In this document: one piece after another, positions 1-6,389 of the stretch
Position numbering within the stretch: position 1 is the first letter of the stretch
Layout of the letters: every line of letters begins with the position of its first letter
Assembly: GCA_905236295.1 (NCBI GenBank)
Contig: CAJOQF010000070.1
Coordinates: forward strand, 1-15,789
Source: an uncultured Eubacterium sp.
GTDB taxonomy: Bacteria > Bacillota > Clostridia > Lachnospirales > Lachnospiraceae
Direction of reading: 5' to 3'
Length of the DNA: 15,789 bases
Notes under the pieces: model-generated
Database searches by the model: none
Told to the model about the DNA's origin: nothing
What the model saw: only the letters and a program-made list of their open reading frames with translations
Position numbers and translations under genes: made by a program

Positions 1-701
1 ATGATGTTTTGGAAATATGCGCCGATATGTTTTTTGTCGTCACCCTCGAGGGATGAAATGTCAACCGCAGGACAGTATTCTATGATGACATCACACGCCT
101 TTACAAAAGGCAGGTGATTTTCGAATATTTCTCTGGTGTTGGTGATGGCAACCGGAATGACAGGACATTTTGCCTTTTGTGCCATCTTGAAAGATCCATC
201 TTTAAACGGAAGGATTATCCGGTCGGGATCACTGTTTCTGGTGCCTTCCGGGAAGATGAAGATGGAAACTCCGGATTTTAATTCTTCTGCGCCAGATATG
301 ATGGTCTTGAGTGCGGCCTTCATATCGGTGCGGCTCATAAACAGACAATGCAGTCTCCTCATCCACTCTGATAGAAGGGGTACGCGCTCTATATCATCTT
401 TTGCCACAAAACCTGTGAGGTTGGGAACTCGTGAGTATGTGAGCAGGATGTCGAACCAACTGCTGTGATTTGCCACATAGAGAACTGACCCGTTTTTTGG
501 GACGTTTTCTTCTCCTATAACCCGAAGACGCACTCCGCAGATTCTGCATATTACCCTGAATGCGACCTGAACCATGTGAAGACAACGCAGATCAGAAGCT
601 GCACGGTTGCGTTTGGCGCGCAGGGTCTCGACGCCCAATACCGGGATTCCGACTATCAGGTAGACGATGGCGACAGCAAAACCAAGTATCATTCTAAACA
701 T
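1..701 (-). CDS. plsC: 1-acyl-sn-glycerol-3-phosphate acyltransferase (PlsC family), 3' end beyond window
   Basis: The frame is open from the ATG at 701 to base 1 with no stop, giving 233 codons of a truncated gene. The PlsC/LPLAT family moves an acyl chain onto lysophosphatidic acid to make phosphatidic acid at the inner membrane face. Visible signs are a hydrophobic N-terminal segment (residues about 4-24), the catalytic block I NHSSWFD (N78, H79, D84), a block-II-like CLFMSRTD (about 119-126) and block III FPEGTR (150-155). The start ATG overlaps the last base of the upstream HPt stop codon (TGATG), with AAGGGA about 8 nt before it, so translation is probably coupled to the HPt gene. Family assignment is firm. 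Exact substrate is not readable, and other LPLAT acyltransferases share these motifs. Confidence 0.9.
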   Translation of the reverse strand, partial: MFRMILGFAVAIVYLIVGIPVLGVETLRAKRNRAASDLRCLHMVQVAFRVICRICGVRLRVIGEENVPKNGSVLYVANHSSWFDILLTYSRVPNLTGFVAKDDIERVPLLSEWMRRLHCLFMSRTDMKAALKTIISGAEELKSGVSIFIFPEGTRNSDPDRIILPFKDGSFKMAQKAKCPVIPVAITNTREIFENHLPFVKACDVIIEYCPAVDISSLEGDDKKHIGAYFQNI

Positions 702-1036
702 CAGAGCATTCCCTTGACTTCTTCCATTACTTTATCATAGAGAGCAAGGCAGTCATCATGCTTTGCTTTGACTGTGTCGACATCCGATGCCTTTGCGGCA
801 GTCTCAAGCTCAAGCGCAAACTCGGCGAGAGTCTCTGCGCCGATGGTTCTTGAGGTGCTCTTTAATGCGTGTACCTTTGTCGCATACAGAGCCATATCTT
901 CGTCCTTGTATGCATCTTTCATAAAGCCGACTACTTCGGCAGAATCTTCAATATAAGTCTCGAGCATTTCCTGGTAGAATTCTTCGTCGTCCATGCAGTA
1001 TTCAAGGCCGACCTGCTTGTTGATCAATTCGCTCAT
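701..1036 (-). CDS. Stand-alone histidine phosphotransfer (HPt) protein
   Basis: This 111-aa acidic, all-helical protein is a single HPt domain. The signature VHALKSTSRTIGA places the phospho-accepting histidine at H56, followed by the usual small residues and Gly. It should relay a phosphoryl group between receiver domains in the cytoplasm. A perfect AGGAGG lies 6 nt before the ATG. It follows the tandem-receiver gene by 79 nt on the same strand and overlaps the downstream acyltransferase start by one base. The H-box closely resembles that of the HPt inside the neighbouring kinase (VHALKSSAKLVGA), suggesting a duplicated module serving the same pathway. There is no output domain. A weak promoter candidate lies just upstream, so it may be expressed partly apart from the kinase. 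Confidence 0.9.
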   Translation of the reverse strand: MSELINKQVGLEYCMDDEEFYQEMLETYIEDSAEVVGFMKDAYKDEDMALYATKVHALKSTSRTIGAETLAEFALELETAAKASDVDTVKAKHDDCLALYDKVMEEVKGML

Positions 1037-1063
1037 ATTAATCCTCCTCGAAATGTTAAGTTA

Positions 1064-1079
1064 ACTGTTACCTAACAGT
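1064..1079. promoter_or_regulatory. 16-bp palindrome over the predicted HPt transcription start
   Basis: ACTGTTA and TAACAGT are perfect inverted arms separated by CC. The palindrome lies immediately downstream of a candidate -10 box for the HPt gene, so it could be an operator or a small hairpin at the 5' end of the transcript. No factor can be named from the sequence. Confidence 0.35.
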
Positions 1080-1105
1080 ATACCTTTTTTGATGCCTTAA
1101 TCCAA
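1077..1105 (-). promoter_or_regulatory. Candidate sigma-A promoter for HPt-plsC
   Basis: On the minus strand TTGGAT (1105-1100) and TATACT (1082-1077) are separated by 17 nt. The -10 is good and the -35 weak. It would start transcription near 1070, giving a leader of about 35 nt that ends with the AGGAGG of the HPt gene. It would allow HPt and acyltransferase to be made independently of the upstream kinase and receiver genes. Confidence 0.4.
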
Positions 1106-1115
1106 GTGATTTTTG

Positions 1116-1865
1116 CTATGAAAAGAAATTATTTAGCTTTTCCAGGATTACATCATGAGGTGTGCTCTTTAGTATGTAATCTACGGATCCTGTGTGCATG
1201 CCGTTGACCACGCTTCGCACATCGTTCTTTGCGGTCAAAAACATGATAGGAATGGCCTCTGTACCGGGGTTGTGGCGAATCTTGTCGGCAACTTCCGGAC
1301 CGTTTACTGTCGGCATCTCGTAGTCCAGTAGTATCAGATCCACATGGATTTTGGTGAGTATCTTAAATGCGTTCAGACCGGAATTGGCGGTGTAAACGCG
1401 AAAACTCTTGGACAGTAGATTCTTCATGGTCTGAAGCTGTACGGGGTCGTCATCCACGACCATAACCTTCTTTGCGTAGAATGATCGCATAATGTTGCCG
1501 GCCTCGTCTTTTAGAGTTTCCGATATATCGTCGGCAGAGAGAGGTCGCTCGAAAAGCTTGACAACCATCTCTGCGGGGTAATCCCTGAGAAGGTATGCAA
1601 GTTCGCTCTTGGCACCACCGATGAAGAAGCGGACGTCCTTTTTGTCGACCATTTTTGAAGCCAATTCAAGTACGTCTTCGACCGGATCGTCTGAGTCATT
1701 CAGATATAGAAACCATATTTGAGGAATCTCGGGCAGCTTTAATATAGCGTCGGTGTCCGGCTTTGTTTCTATGATATCTATATCGCGTTTTTTGAGTTCG
1801 TTTATAAGTGTTCTGGCTACGAATGAAGTAGACTGTTCAAGTATAAAAAGTACCTTAACGCCCAT
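1116..1865 (-). CDS. Tandem receiver-domain response regulator without DNA-binding output
   Basis: The 249-aa protein ends in a canonical receiver (about 132-249): acidic pocket VVDDD (D138-D140), phospho-acceptor D181 in LLDYEMP, T211 in FLTAK and K233 in ILKSTP. Residues 1-120 have the alternating strand/helix pattern of a second receiver, including FERPLS, which resembles the conserved beta5 Lys-Pro region. That half lacks a clean acidic pocket and a typical phospho-acceptor setting (LYLNDSDDP), so I infer a degenerate pseudo-receiver. No helix-turn-helix, GGDEF, CheC-like or other effector follows. It sits 16 nt after the hybrid kinase stop, with AAAGGA 7 nt before its ATG, so it is in the same operon. 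Likely role: phosphate sink or protein-protein output of the relay. Confidence 0.88.
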   Translation of the reverse strand: MGVKVLFILEQSTSFVARTLINELKKRDIDIIETKPDTDAILKLPEIPQIWFLYLNDSDDPVEDVLELASKMVDKKDVRFFIGGAKSELAYLLRDYPAEMVVKLFERPLSADDISETLKDEAGNIMRSFYAKKVMVVDDDPVQLQTMKNLLSKSFRVYTANSGLNAFKILTKIHVDLILLDYEMPTVNGPEVADKIRHNPGTEAIPIMFLTAKNDVRSVVNGMHTGSVDYILKSTPHDVILEKLNNFFS

Positions 1866-1881
1866 GTGATAATCCTTTCGA

Positions 1882-4434
1882 TCAATGGTTGGCAGCTATT
1901 TTTTCTATCTGTTCCCAATCTGAGTGGAGAGCTGCCTTTTTTAAACTTTCAAATTCTTCTTTGTAGTTGTCGGGGAATGAATATTTGTCTGCTTCTTTAA
2001 TGATCGTGTCAATTCCCTCCAGGTCAAATACACCCAAGAATTCATTGATAGCGGTGTATAATTCCTTGATAAGCTCCTCGGATACCATAGGTTTGTCGGT
2101 GGCTTCTTCGGTAAAGAGTGAAGCGAATATTCCCTTGAAAGAAGAGTATTCTTCGATGAGAGCCGGTGTGTCCAGTCCGATTGTTTTTGTGGCGGATTCA
2201 TCGCCGTCTTTTGCCTTGTTGCCGGCATCCTCGAGCAGTTTTGCCATATCTGAGAGATGTGGAGCTCCAACTAACTTTGCGGAACTTTTCAGTGCGTGTA
2301 CCACTGTAGTGTAACCAGTGTAATCCGATTCTTCATAAGCGGTAGTTATCGATGCTATCTTGTCTTCTATAGTATCATAAAAAACTTTAATAGTCTGCAC
2401 TAAAAGCTCATCATTTTTTGAGAATTGTTTGGCTAGTTCATAGTTGAGCTTTGGCTGTCCATCATAAAATTTAGCGAGCTCTGAGTCCGAATCAGGGATT
2501 TCCGACACGGAAACAGCAGTAACCTTCTCGGGCGGAAGATATTTTACTATTGCATTTTCCAGCTGGCGCCCCTGTATCGGTTTTGTCAGATAATCCGAAA
2601 AGCCGACTGAAAGGTAGTGATTCTTTGCGCCGACTATGGCATCAGCAGTCAGGCAGATAACAGGTGTTGTAAGGTTTTTGCCATTTTCCTGTGCTCTGAT
2701 CCTGGCTAAAGTCTCAGTGCCGTCGAGTTCAGGCATTCGCTGATCCATTAGGATCAGGTCATAAGCAAGCTCCTGTGTAAGTATCAGTGCGTCAGCGCCG
2801 CTTGTGGCGGTGTTGATCTTAACCTGAGTAGATTTTAAAAGGCCTTCTACTACGGTGAGGTTAATCTCGGTGTCATCCACGATAAGAATCCTTGCATCCG
2901 GAGCCTGGAAGCTTTCGCGGTACGAATTGGGTTCACTTTCAGAAATATCATATGTTTCGGTGAATTTGCCTATGGGATCAGGAGAAACAATGCTTTGAGG
3001 GATACGTGCCGTAAAGGTAGAACCTTCGCCATAAACGCTTGAAACTTCGATATCTCCGCCCATCATGTTCGCAAGTTCCTTCGTGATAGGAAGGCCGAGA
3101 CCGGTACCCTCAATGGTACGGTTCTTTTGTGTATCAACCCTCTCAAATTTAACAAAGAGTTTATCTATATCATCTTCGCGAATCCCAATGCCTGTGTCCT
3201 TTACTTCTGCAACGAGTTCTAAAGATGAGCCCGTTCTGGTTGTTGCGCACACCTTAAAGTAGATGTCACCTTCTCTGGTGTACTTGACTGCGTTCGAGAG
3301 CAGGTTTGTGATGATCTGGCGGATTCTCGTCTCGTCGCCTGAGAGCTCATCGGGAATAGATTCGTCTACATCGACGTGGAATTTTATATCCCTGTCTTTG
3401 AGACGAACACGAACCATTGTGGTGAGGTCGTTTAACACGGAACTGAGCTTGTAAGGAGCTTCTATTATCTCGATTCGACCGGCCTCAAGCTTTGAAAAAT
3501 CAAGAATATCATTGATCAGTGAAAGCAGACTTTTGCCGGCACTTTCAACATTTCTGGCATATCCGCGCACATCGAGATTATCGCTTTCGCGAAGGATCAT
3601 TTCATTCATGCCCAGTATCGCATTTATCGGGGTACGGATCTCATGGGACATCATGGCCAAAAACTCAGACTTTGCGCGGTTGGCGTCATCGGCCTCTTTC
3701 TTTGCAATCTCGAGCTGGGCAACGGTTTTTAGCAGCTCCTGATAGTCCGGTGCTTCAACTCCGAAATAGAAAATATACACACCCAGAGTTGCGCCGACGT
3801 AGCTTATCATAACGCCGGTAACATTAAACATTTCAAGGATTATCAGTCCGATTGTCAGTATAAATGCGACCAGGGCGGTAATATAAGCACGCCTGCTGAG
3901 CAAATGCTTTCCTCTGCGGAAGAAGATTATCGTATAGATAAGGAAATACAGCTCGATTAGGAAAATAAAGCCGTTTCTAAACCACGCCGGAACCATATTT
4001 GGCGAGAAAAATACGGATACGTTGGGAAGGAGTAAAAAAAACATGATAAAGGTAGCCACAATGGCTATAGTAGCGACAATATGGTTTATCACGCTTAAGT
4101 TGTGGCGCGGCGCATGTTCTTTTCCGAAAAAGCCCTCAATATAGATCATGATATAGAATATGATCATAATATTGGCGATCATATTTATCATATAGATAAA
4201 GAGGGTGAATGACGGTGCATAATCCCCTAAAACTGTATAGGAAAGGAAATAGGAAAGACTTGTTATCCCATTACCGATCATAAGAACAATCGTGACATTT
4301 TTAAAGCTTCGTTTTGTGGTGCTGTGTTTGGCTCGAAGCAAACTGGTCACAATAAAAAGCACAAAGGTAAAAAACAGTGCGGTCAGGTTTATAGATAGAT
4401 TTTGAAACGCTTCCAATATAGTTAAATCTGCCAT
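1882..4434 (-). CDS. Seven-TM hybrid sensor histidine kinase with receiver, HPt and C-terminal helical module
   Basis: An 850-aa membrane kinase that should start the phosphorelay of this operon. Residues 14-226 hold about seven hydrophobic helices with short loops and no large external domain, so the signal is probably sensed in the membrane. Then follow HisKA (about 254-322, phospho-His H264 in SHEIRTPIN), HATPase (about 365-480; N377/N381 N-box, D413 in DTGIGI, GTGLGL at 443-448), receiver (about 514-633; D520/D521, phospho-Asp D564 in LMDQRMP, T596, K618) and HPt (about 672-775; H713 in VHALKSSAK). All catalytic residues are present. Residues 785-848 form one more helical, charged module without an HPt histidine. 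Hydrophobic sequence begins about residue 14 and the next in-frame Met is residue 52, supporting this start. No Shine-Dalgarno precedes it. Confidence 0.93.
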   Translation of the reverse strand: MADLTILEAFQNLSINLTALFFTFVLFIVTSLLRAKHSTTKRSFKNVTIVLMIGNGITSLSYFLSYTVLGDYAPSFTLFIYMINMIANIMIIFYIMIYIEGFFGKEHAPRHNLSVINHIVATIAIVATFIMFFLLLPNVSVFFSPNMVPAWFRNGFIFLIELYFLIYTIIFFRRGKHLLSRRAYITALVAFILTIGLIILEMFNVTGVMISYVGATLGVYIFYFGVEAPDYQELLKTVAQLEIAKKEADDANRAKSEFLAMMSHEIRTPINAILGMNEMILRESDNLDVRGYARNVESAGKSLLSLINDILDFSKLEAGRIEIIEAPYKLSSVLNDLTTMVRVRLKDRDIKFHVDVDESIPDELSGDETRIRQIITNLLSNAVKYTREGDIYFKVCATTRTGSSLELVAEVKDTGIGIREDDIDKLFVKFERVDTQKNRTIEGTGLGLPITKELANMMGGDIEVSSVYGEGSTFTARIPQSIVSPDPIGKFTETYDISESEPNSYRESFQAPDARILIVDDTEINLTVVEGLLKSTQVKINTATSGADALILTQELAYDLILMDQRMPELDGTETLARIRAQENGKNLTTPVICLTADAIVGAKNHYLSVGFSDYLTKPIQGRQLENAIVKYLPPEKVTAVSVSEIPDSDSELAKFYDGQPKLNYELAKQFSKNDELLVQTIKVFYDTIEDKIASITTAYEESDYTGYTTVVHALKSSAKLVGAPHLSDMAKLLEDAGNKAKDGDESATKTIGLDTPALIEEYSSFKGIFASLFTEEATDKPMVSEELIKELYTAINEFLGVFDLEGIDTIIKEADKYSFPDNYKEEFESLKKAALHSDWEQIEKIAANH

Positions 4435-4442
4435 AATAGATA

Positions 4443-4471
4443 ATAATATTGGGTGAATGCCGAAAAGTCAA
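4443..4471 (-). promoter_or_regulatory. Sigma-A promoter abutting the kinase start codon
   Basis: On the minus strand TTGACT (4471-4466) and TATTAT (4448-4443) are separated by exactly 17 nt. Only 8 nt lie between the -10 box and the ATG (4434-4432). A normal start 6-8 nt after the -10 box would place the 5' end at or within about 2 nt of the ATG. There is no purine-rich ribosome site in between, consistent with leaderless initiation. Confidence 0.65.
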
Positions 4472-4530
4472 GAAAATCTATATATAGTGGAGATGCGATG
4501 GTAAGCAGTGCTAAATGTAGTATTTTTTTC

Positions 4531-4560
4531 TTGACAAGAACAATATGTGGATGGTAATAT
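4531..4560 (+). promoter_or_regulatory. Sigma-A promoter of veg
   Basis: A consensus TTGACA (4531-4536) is followed after 18 nt by TAATAT (4555-4560). Transcription would start near 4567. This is downstream of the in-frame ATG at 4561, which supports the ATG at 4594 as the true start. It is divergent from the kinase promoter, whose -35 box lies about 60 bp away. Confidence 0.7.
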
Positions 4561-4593
4561 ATGTCTTGTAAAGATGAAAGGAGAGATCATTCG

Positions 4594-4839
4594 ATGTCAA
4601 CTTTAGATTTCAACAGAGTACGTGAGTCAATCAAAGCACAGCAGGGAAGCGAAGTTATGATTCGCCAGGACAAAGGACGTAACAGAGTCGATATTCAAAA
4701 AGGTATTATTCTCGAAGCTTACCCGAGTGTATTTACGATTCTTGTATCGGACAAGAGAAGAAGCGACAATCCGCCACAGCTCTTATCTTTTACATACACG
4801 GATATTATGACGAAAGAAATCCGTATGAAATTATGTTAA
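4594..4839 (+). CDS. veg: Veg family protein
   Basis: This 81-aa protein matches the small Veg family of Firmicutes: an N-terminal helix, a Gly/Arg-rich turn (GRNR, 28-31), the signature YPSVF (43-47) and the SFTYTD/T region (65-73). Veg is a small SH3-like protein. In Bacillus subtilis it is strongly expressed and has been linked to biofilm gene control; the molecular role is unsettled. I chose the ATG at 4594 because GGAG (4580-4583) sits at good spacing and the upstream in-frame ATG at 4561 overlaps the promoter. The strong TTGACA promoter fits high expression. It is the first gene of the plus-strand run leading into pyrB, with a long hairpin between. Confidence 0.88.
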   Translation: MSTLDFNRVRESIKAQQGSEVMIRQDKGRNRVDIQKGIILEAYPSVFTILVSDKRRSDNPPQLLSFTYTDIMTKEIRMKLC

Positions 4840-4870
4840 AGCGTTTACTGTTTTAAGCCATACAAATCAT

Positions 4871-4911
4871 GAAAGGCGCCTGCCCACAGCTGATGTGAGC
4901 AGGCGTCTTTC
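4871..4911 (+). terminator. Long hairpin between veg and pyrB (weak terminator or attenuator)
   Basis: GAAAGGCGCCTGC (4871-4883) pairs with GCAGGCGTCTTTC (4899-4911) over 13 bp with one G-U. After a C-A mismatch, CACA (4885-4888) pairs with TGTG (4894-4897) around loop GCTGA. Only three T residues follow on the 3' arm, so termination would be partial. It may end most veg transcripts, process the mRNA or regulate pyrB. No separate strong promoter for pyrB is visible after it. Confidence 0.6.
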
Positions 4912-4934
4912 GGGAATAAGAAAAGAGGAAGAAT

Positions 4935-5861
4935 ATGCGACATTTAATCAGTCCGCTGGATTTTTCCGTGGAGGAACTCGACGAGCTGCTAAAGCTTGCG
5001 CGTGACATTGAGGAAAATCCCGACAAGTACGCCCATGCCTGTGACAGGCTGAAACTGGCCACCTGTTTCTATGAACCCAGCACACGAACACGCCTGAGCT
5101 TTGAGGCAGCCATGCTGAACCTCGGAGGGCAGGTGATTGGATTTTCCGATGCCGGCTCATCATCAGCGGCAAAGGGAGAGAGCGTTGCAGATACCATAAG
5201 GGTTATTTCGTGCTACGCCGACATCTGTGCGATCAGACATCCAAAGGAGGGCGCGGCTCTCGTTGCGTCGAGCAGATCGCTGATCCCGGTTATCAATGCC
5301 GGAGACGGAGGACATCAGCATCCGACCCAGACACTTACAGACCTGCTCACTATCTACTCCCTCAAGGGAAAACTTGACGGAATGACCATCGGTCTGTGCG
5401 GTGATCTCAAGTTCGGCAGAACAGTTCATTCCCTTATAAGAGCGCTCGTTCGATATGACAATGTCAGATTCGTTCTCATATCGCCGGACGAGCTGAAAGT
5501 ACCGGATTATATCAAGAATGACGTTCTCCTCGAAAACAACATTGAATTCAAAGAGATGATAAAACTCGAGGATGCCATTCCGGAGATTGACATCCTCTAC
5601 ATGACCAGAGTCCAGAAGGAGCGTTTCTTCAACGAGGAAGATTATATCCGCATGAAGGACTTCTACATACTTGATGCCGAAAAGATGAAGCTCGCAAGCG
5701 ATGATATGCTCGTGCTTCATCCGCTGCCGAGAGTAAATGAGATCTCGGTTGAGGTCGACAAGGATCCGAGAGCGGTATACTTTAAGCAGGCACAGTACGG
5801 CGTCTATGTACGAATGGCGCTTATCCTAACACTGTTGAAGGAGGCGGGAAAGATATGTTAA
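4935..5861 (+). CDS. pyrB: Aspartate carbamoyltransferase catalytic subunit
   Basis: PyrB (308 aa, normal length) joins carbamoyl phosphate and L-aspartate to make N-carbamoyl-aspartate, the committed step of pyrimidine synthesis. Active-site motifs are complete: STRTR (49-53) for carbamoyl phosphate, K80 of the mobile loop, R101, HQHPTQ (127-132), R162 in KFGRT, TRVQ (224-227) and HPLPR (262-266). AGAGG lies 6 nt before the ATG. It overlaps pyrI by 7 nt, and the two chains should form the allosteric holoenzyme with PyrI. The neighbourhood lacks other pyr genes, so pyrimidine genes are dispersed or lie outside the window. No PyrR-type leader is recognisable; the hairpin upstream could be regulatory. 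Confidence 0.97.
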   Translation: MRHLISPLDFSVEELDELLKLARDIEENPDKYAHACDRLKLATCFYEPSTRTRLSFEAAMLNLGGQVIGFSDAGSSSAAKGESVADTIRVISCYADICAIRHPKEGAALVASSRSLIPVINAGDGGHQHPTQTLTDLLTIYSLKGKLDGMTIGLCGDLKFGRTVHSLIRALVRYDNVRFVLISPDELKVPDYIKNDVLLENNIEFKEMIKLEDAIPEIDILYMTRVQKERFFNEEDYIRMKDFYILDAEKMKLASDDMLVLHPLPRVNEISVEVDKDPRAVYFKQAQYGVYVRMALILTLLKEAGKIC

Positions 5862-6283
5862 ATGTAGGTGCGATACACGAAGGTTTTGTGCTTGACCATA
5901 TTCCGGCCGGCAGGAGCATGGACATATACCACTATCTCAAGCTTGATTCGGTTGACTATTGTGTGGCCATGATAAAGAATGCTAGAAGCGGAAAGATGGG
6001 CAAGAAAGACATAGTAAAGATCGAGTGCCCGATAGATATGCTCGATATAGATGTTCTCGGCTTTATAGATCACAATATAACCGTCAATGTGATAAAGGAC
6101 GAGGAGATAGTCGAAAAGAGACAGCTCACACTCCCTAAGGAAGTGAAAAACGTCGTGAAATGCAAGAATCCGCGATGCATCACATCCATCGAGCAGGAGC
6201 TCGATCAGATCTTCTTCCTCGCTGACGAGGCGAAAGAGATTTACAGATGTAAATACTGTGAGGAGAAATTCTCGAGAAAGTAA
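5855..6283 (+). CDS. pyrI: Aspartate carbamoyltransferase regulatory subunit
   Basis: PyrI (142 aa) binds CTP/ATP and confers allosteric control on the PyrB trimers. The N-terminal nucleotide-binding half shows DHIPAG (14-19) and GKKDIVKIE (49-57). The C-terminal zinc domain has the four ligands C103, C108, C132 and C135 in the usual CxxxxC...CxxC spacing. The start codon lies inside the pyrB end (shared bases 5855-5861) with AAGGAGG 10 nt upstream, so translation is coupled, matching the need for balanced subunits. Presence of pyrI means the enzyme is feedback-controlled, unlike the PyrI-less form of Bacillus. A strong hairpin terminator follows 8 nt after the stop. Confidence 0.96.
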   Translation: MLNVGAIHEGFVLDHIPAGRSMDIYHYLKLDSVDYCVAMIKNARSGKMGKKDIVKIECPIDMLDIDVLGFIDHNITVNVIKDEEIVEKRQLTLPKEVKNVVKCKNPRCITSIEQELDQIFFLADEAKEIYRCKYCEEKFSRK

Positions 6284-6291
6284 GAGATAAG

Positions 6292-6349
6292 AAAAAATCC
6301 CAAATTTTTGCGGTACCCTGTCACAATCCACAAGAATTTGGGATTTTTT
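6292..6349. terminator. Bidirectional intrinsic terminator between pyrI and the 834-aa gene
   Basis: A 19-nt arm (6292-6310, starting AAAAAATCCC) pairs with 6331-6349 (ending GGGATTTTTT) with a single U-G pair, around a 20-nt loop. The A-run on one side and T-run on the other give a U-tract in both directions. It therefore serves the convergent pyrBI and 6390-8894 transcripts. Confidence 0.9.
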
Positions 6350-6389
6350 CTGTTGAGCCAAGGGGTGTCGGCTATTTCTAGATAATAAA

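Noticed and set aside
136..468. 110-codon plus-strand frame in the first 500 bases
   Set aside because: The opposite strand encodes an uninterrupted acyltransferase with the NHSSWFD and FPEGTR motifs across this stretch.
4561..4593. Upstream in-frame ATG giving an 11-residue longer Veg protein
   Set aside because: It abuts the -10 box and lies before the expected transcription start; the ATG at 4594 has a good GGAG site and fits the family length.
5163..5720. 185-codon open frame on the minus strand opposite pyrB
   Set aside because: It lies fully antisense to an intact conserved gene, has no recognisable domain and its composition mirrors pyrB codons.
5858..6361. 167-codon open frame on the minus strand opposite pyrI
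   Set aside because: It is antisense to pyrI and runs through the terminator hairpin; no family features are visible.
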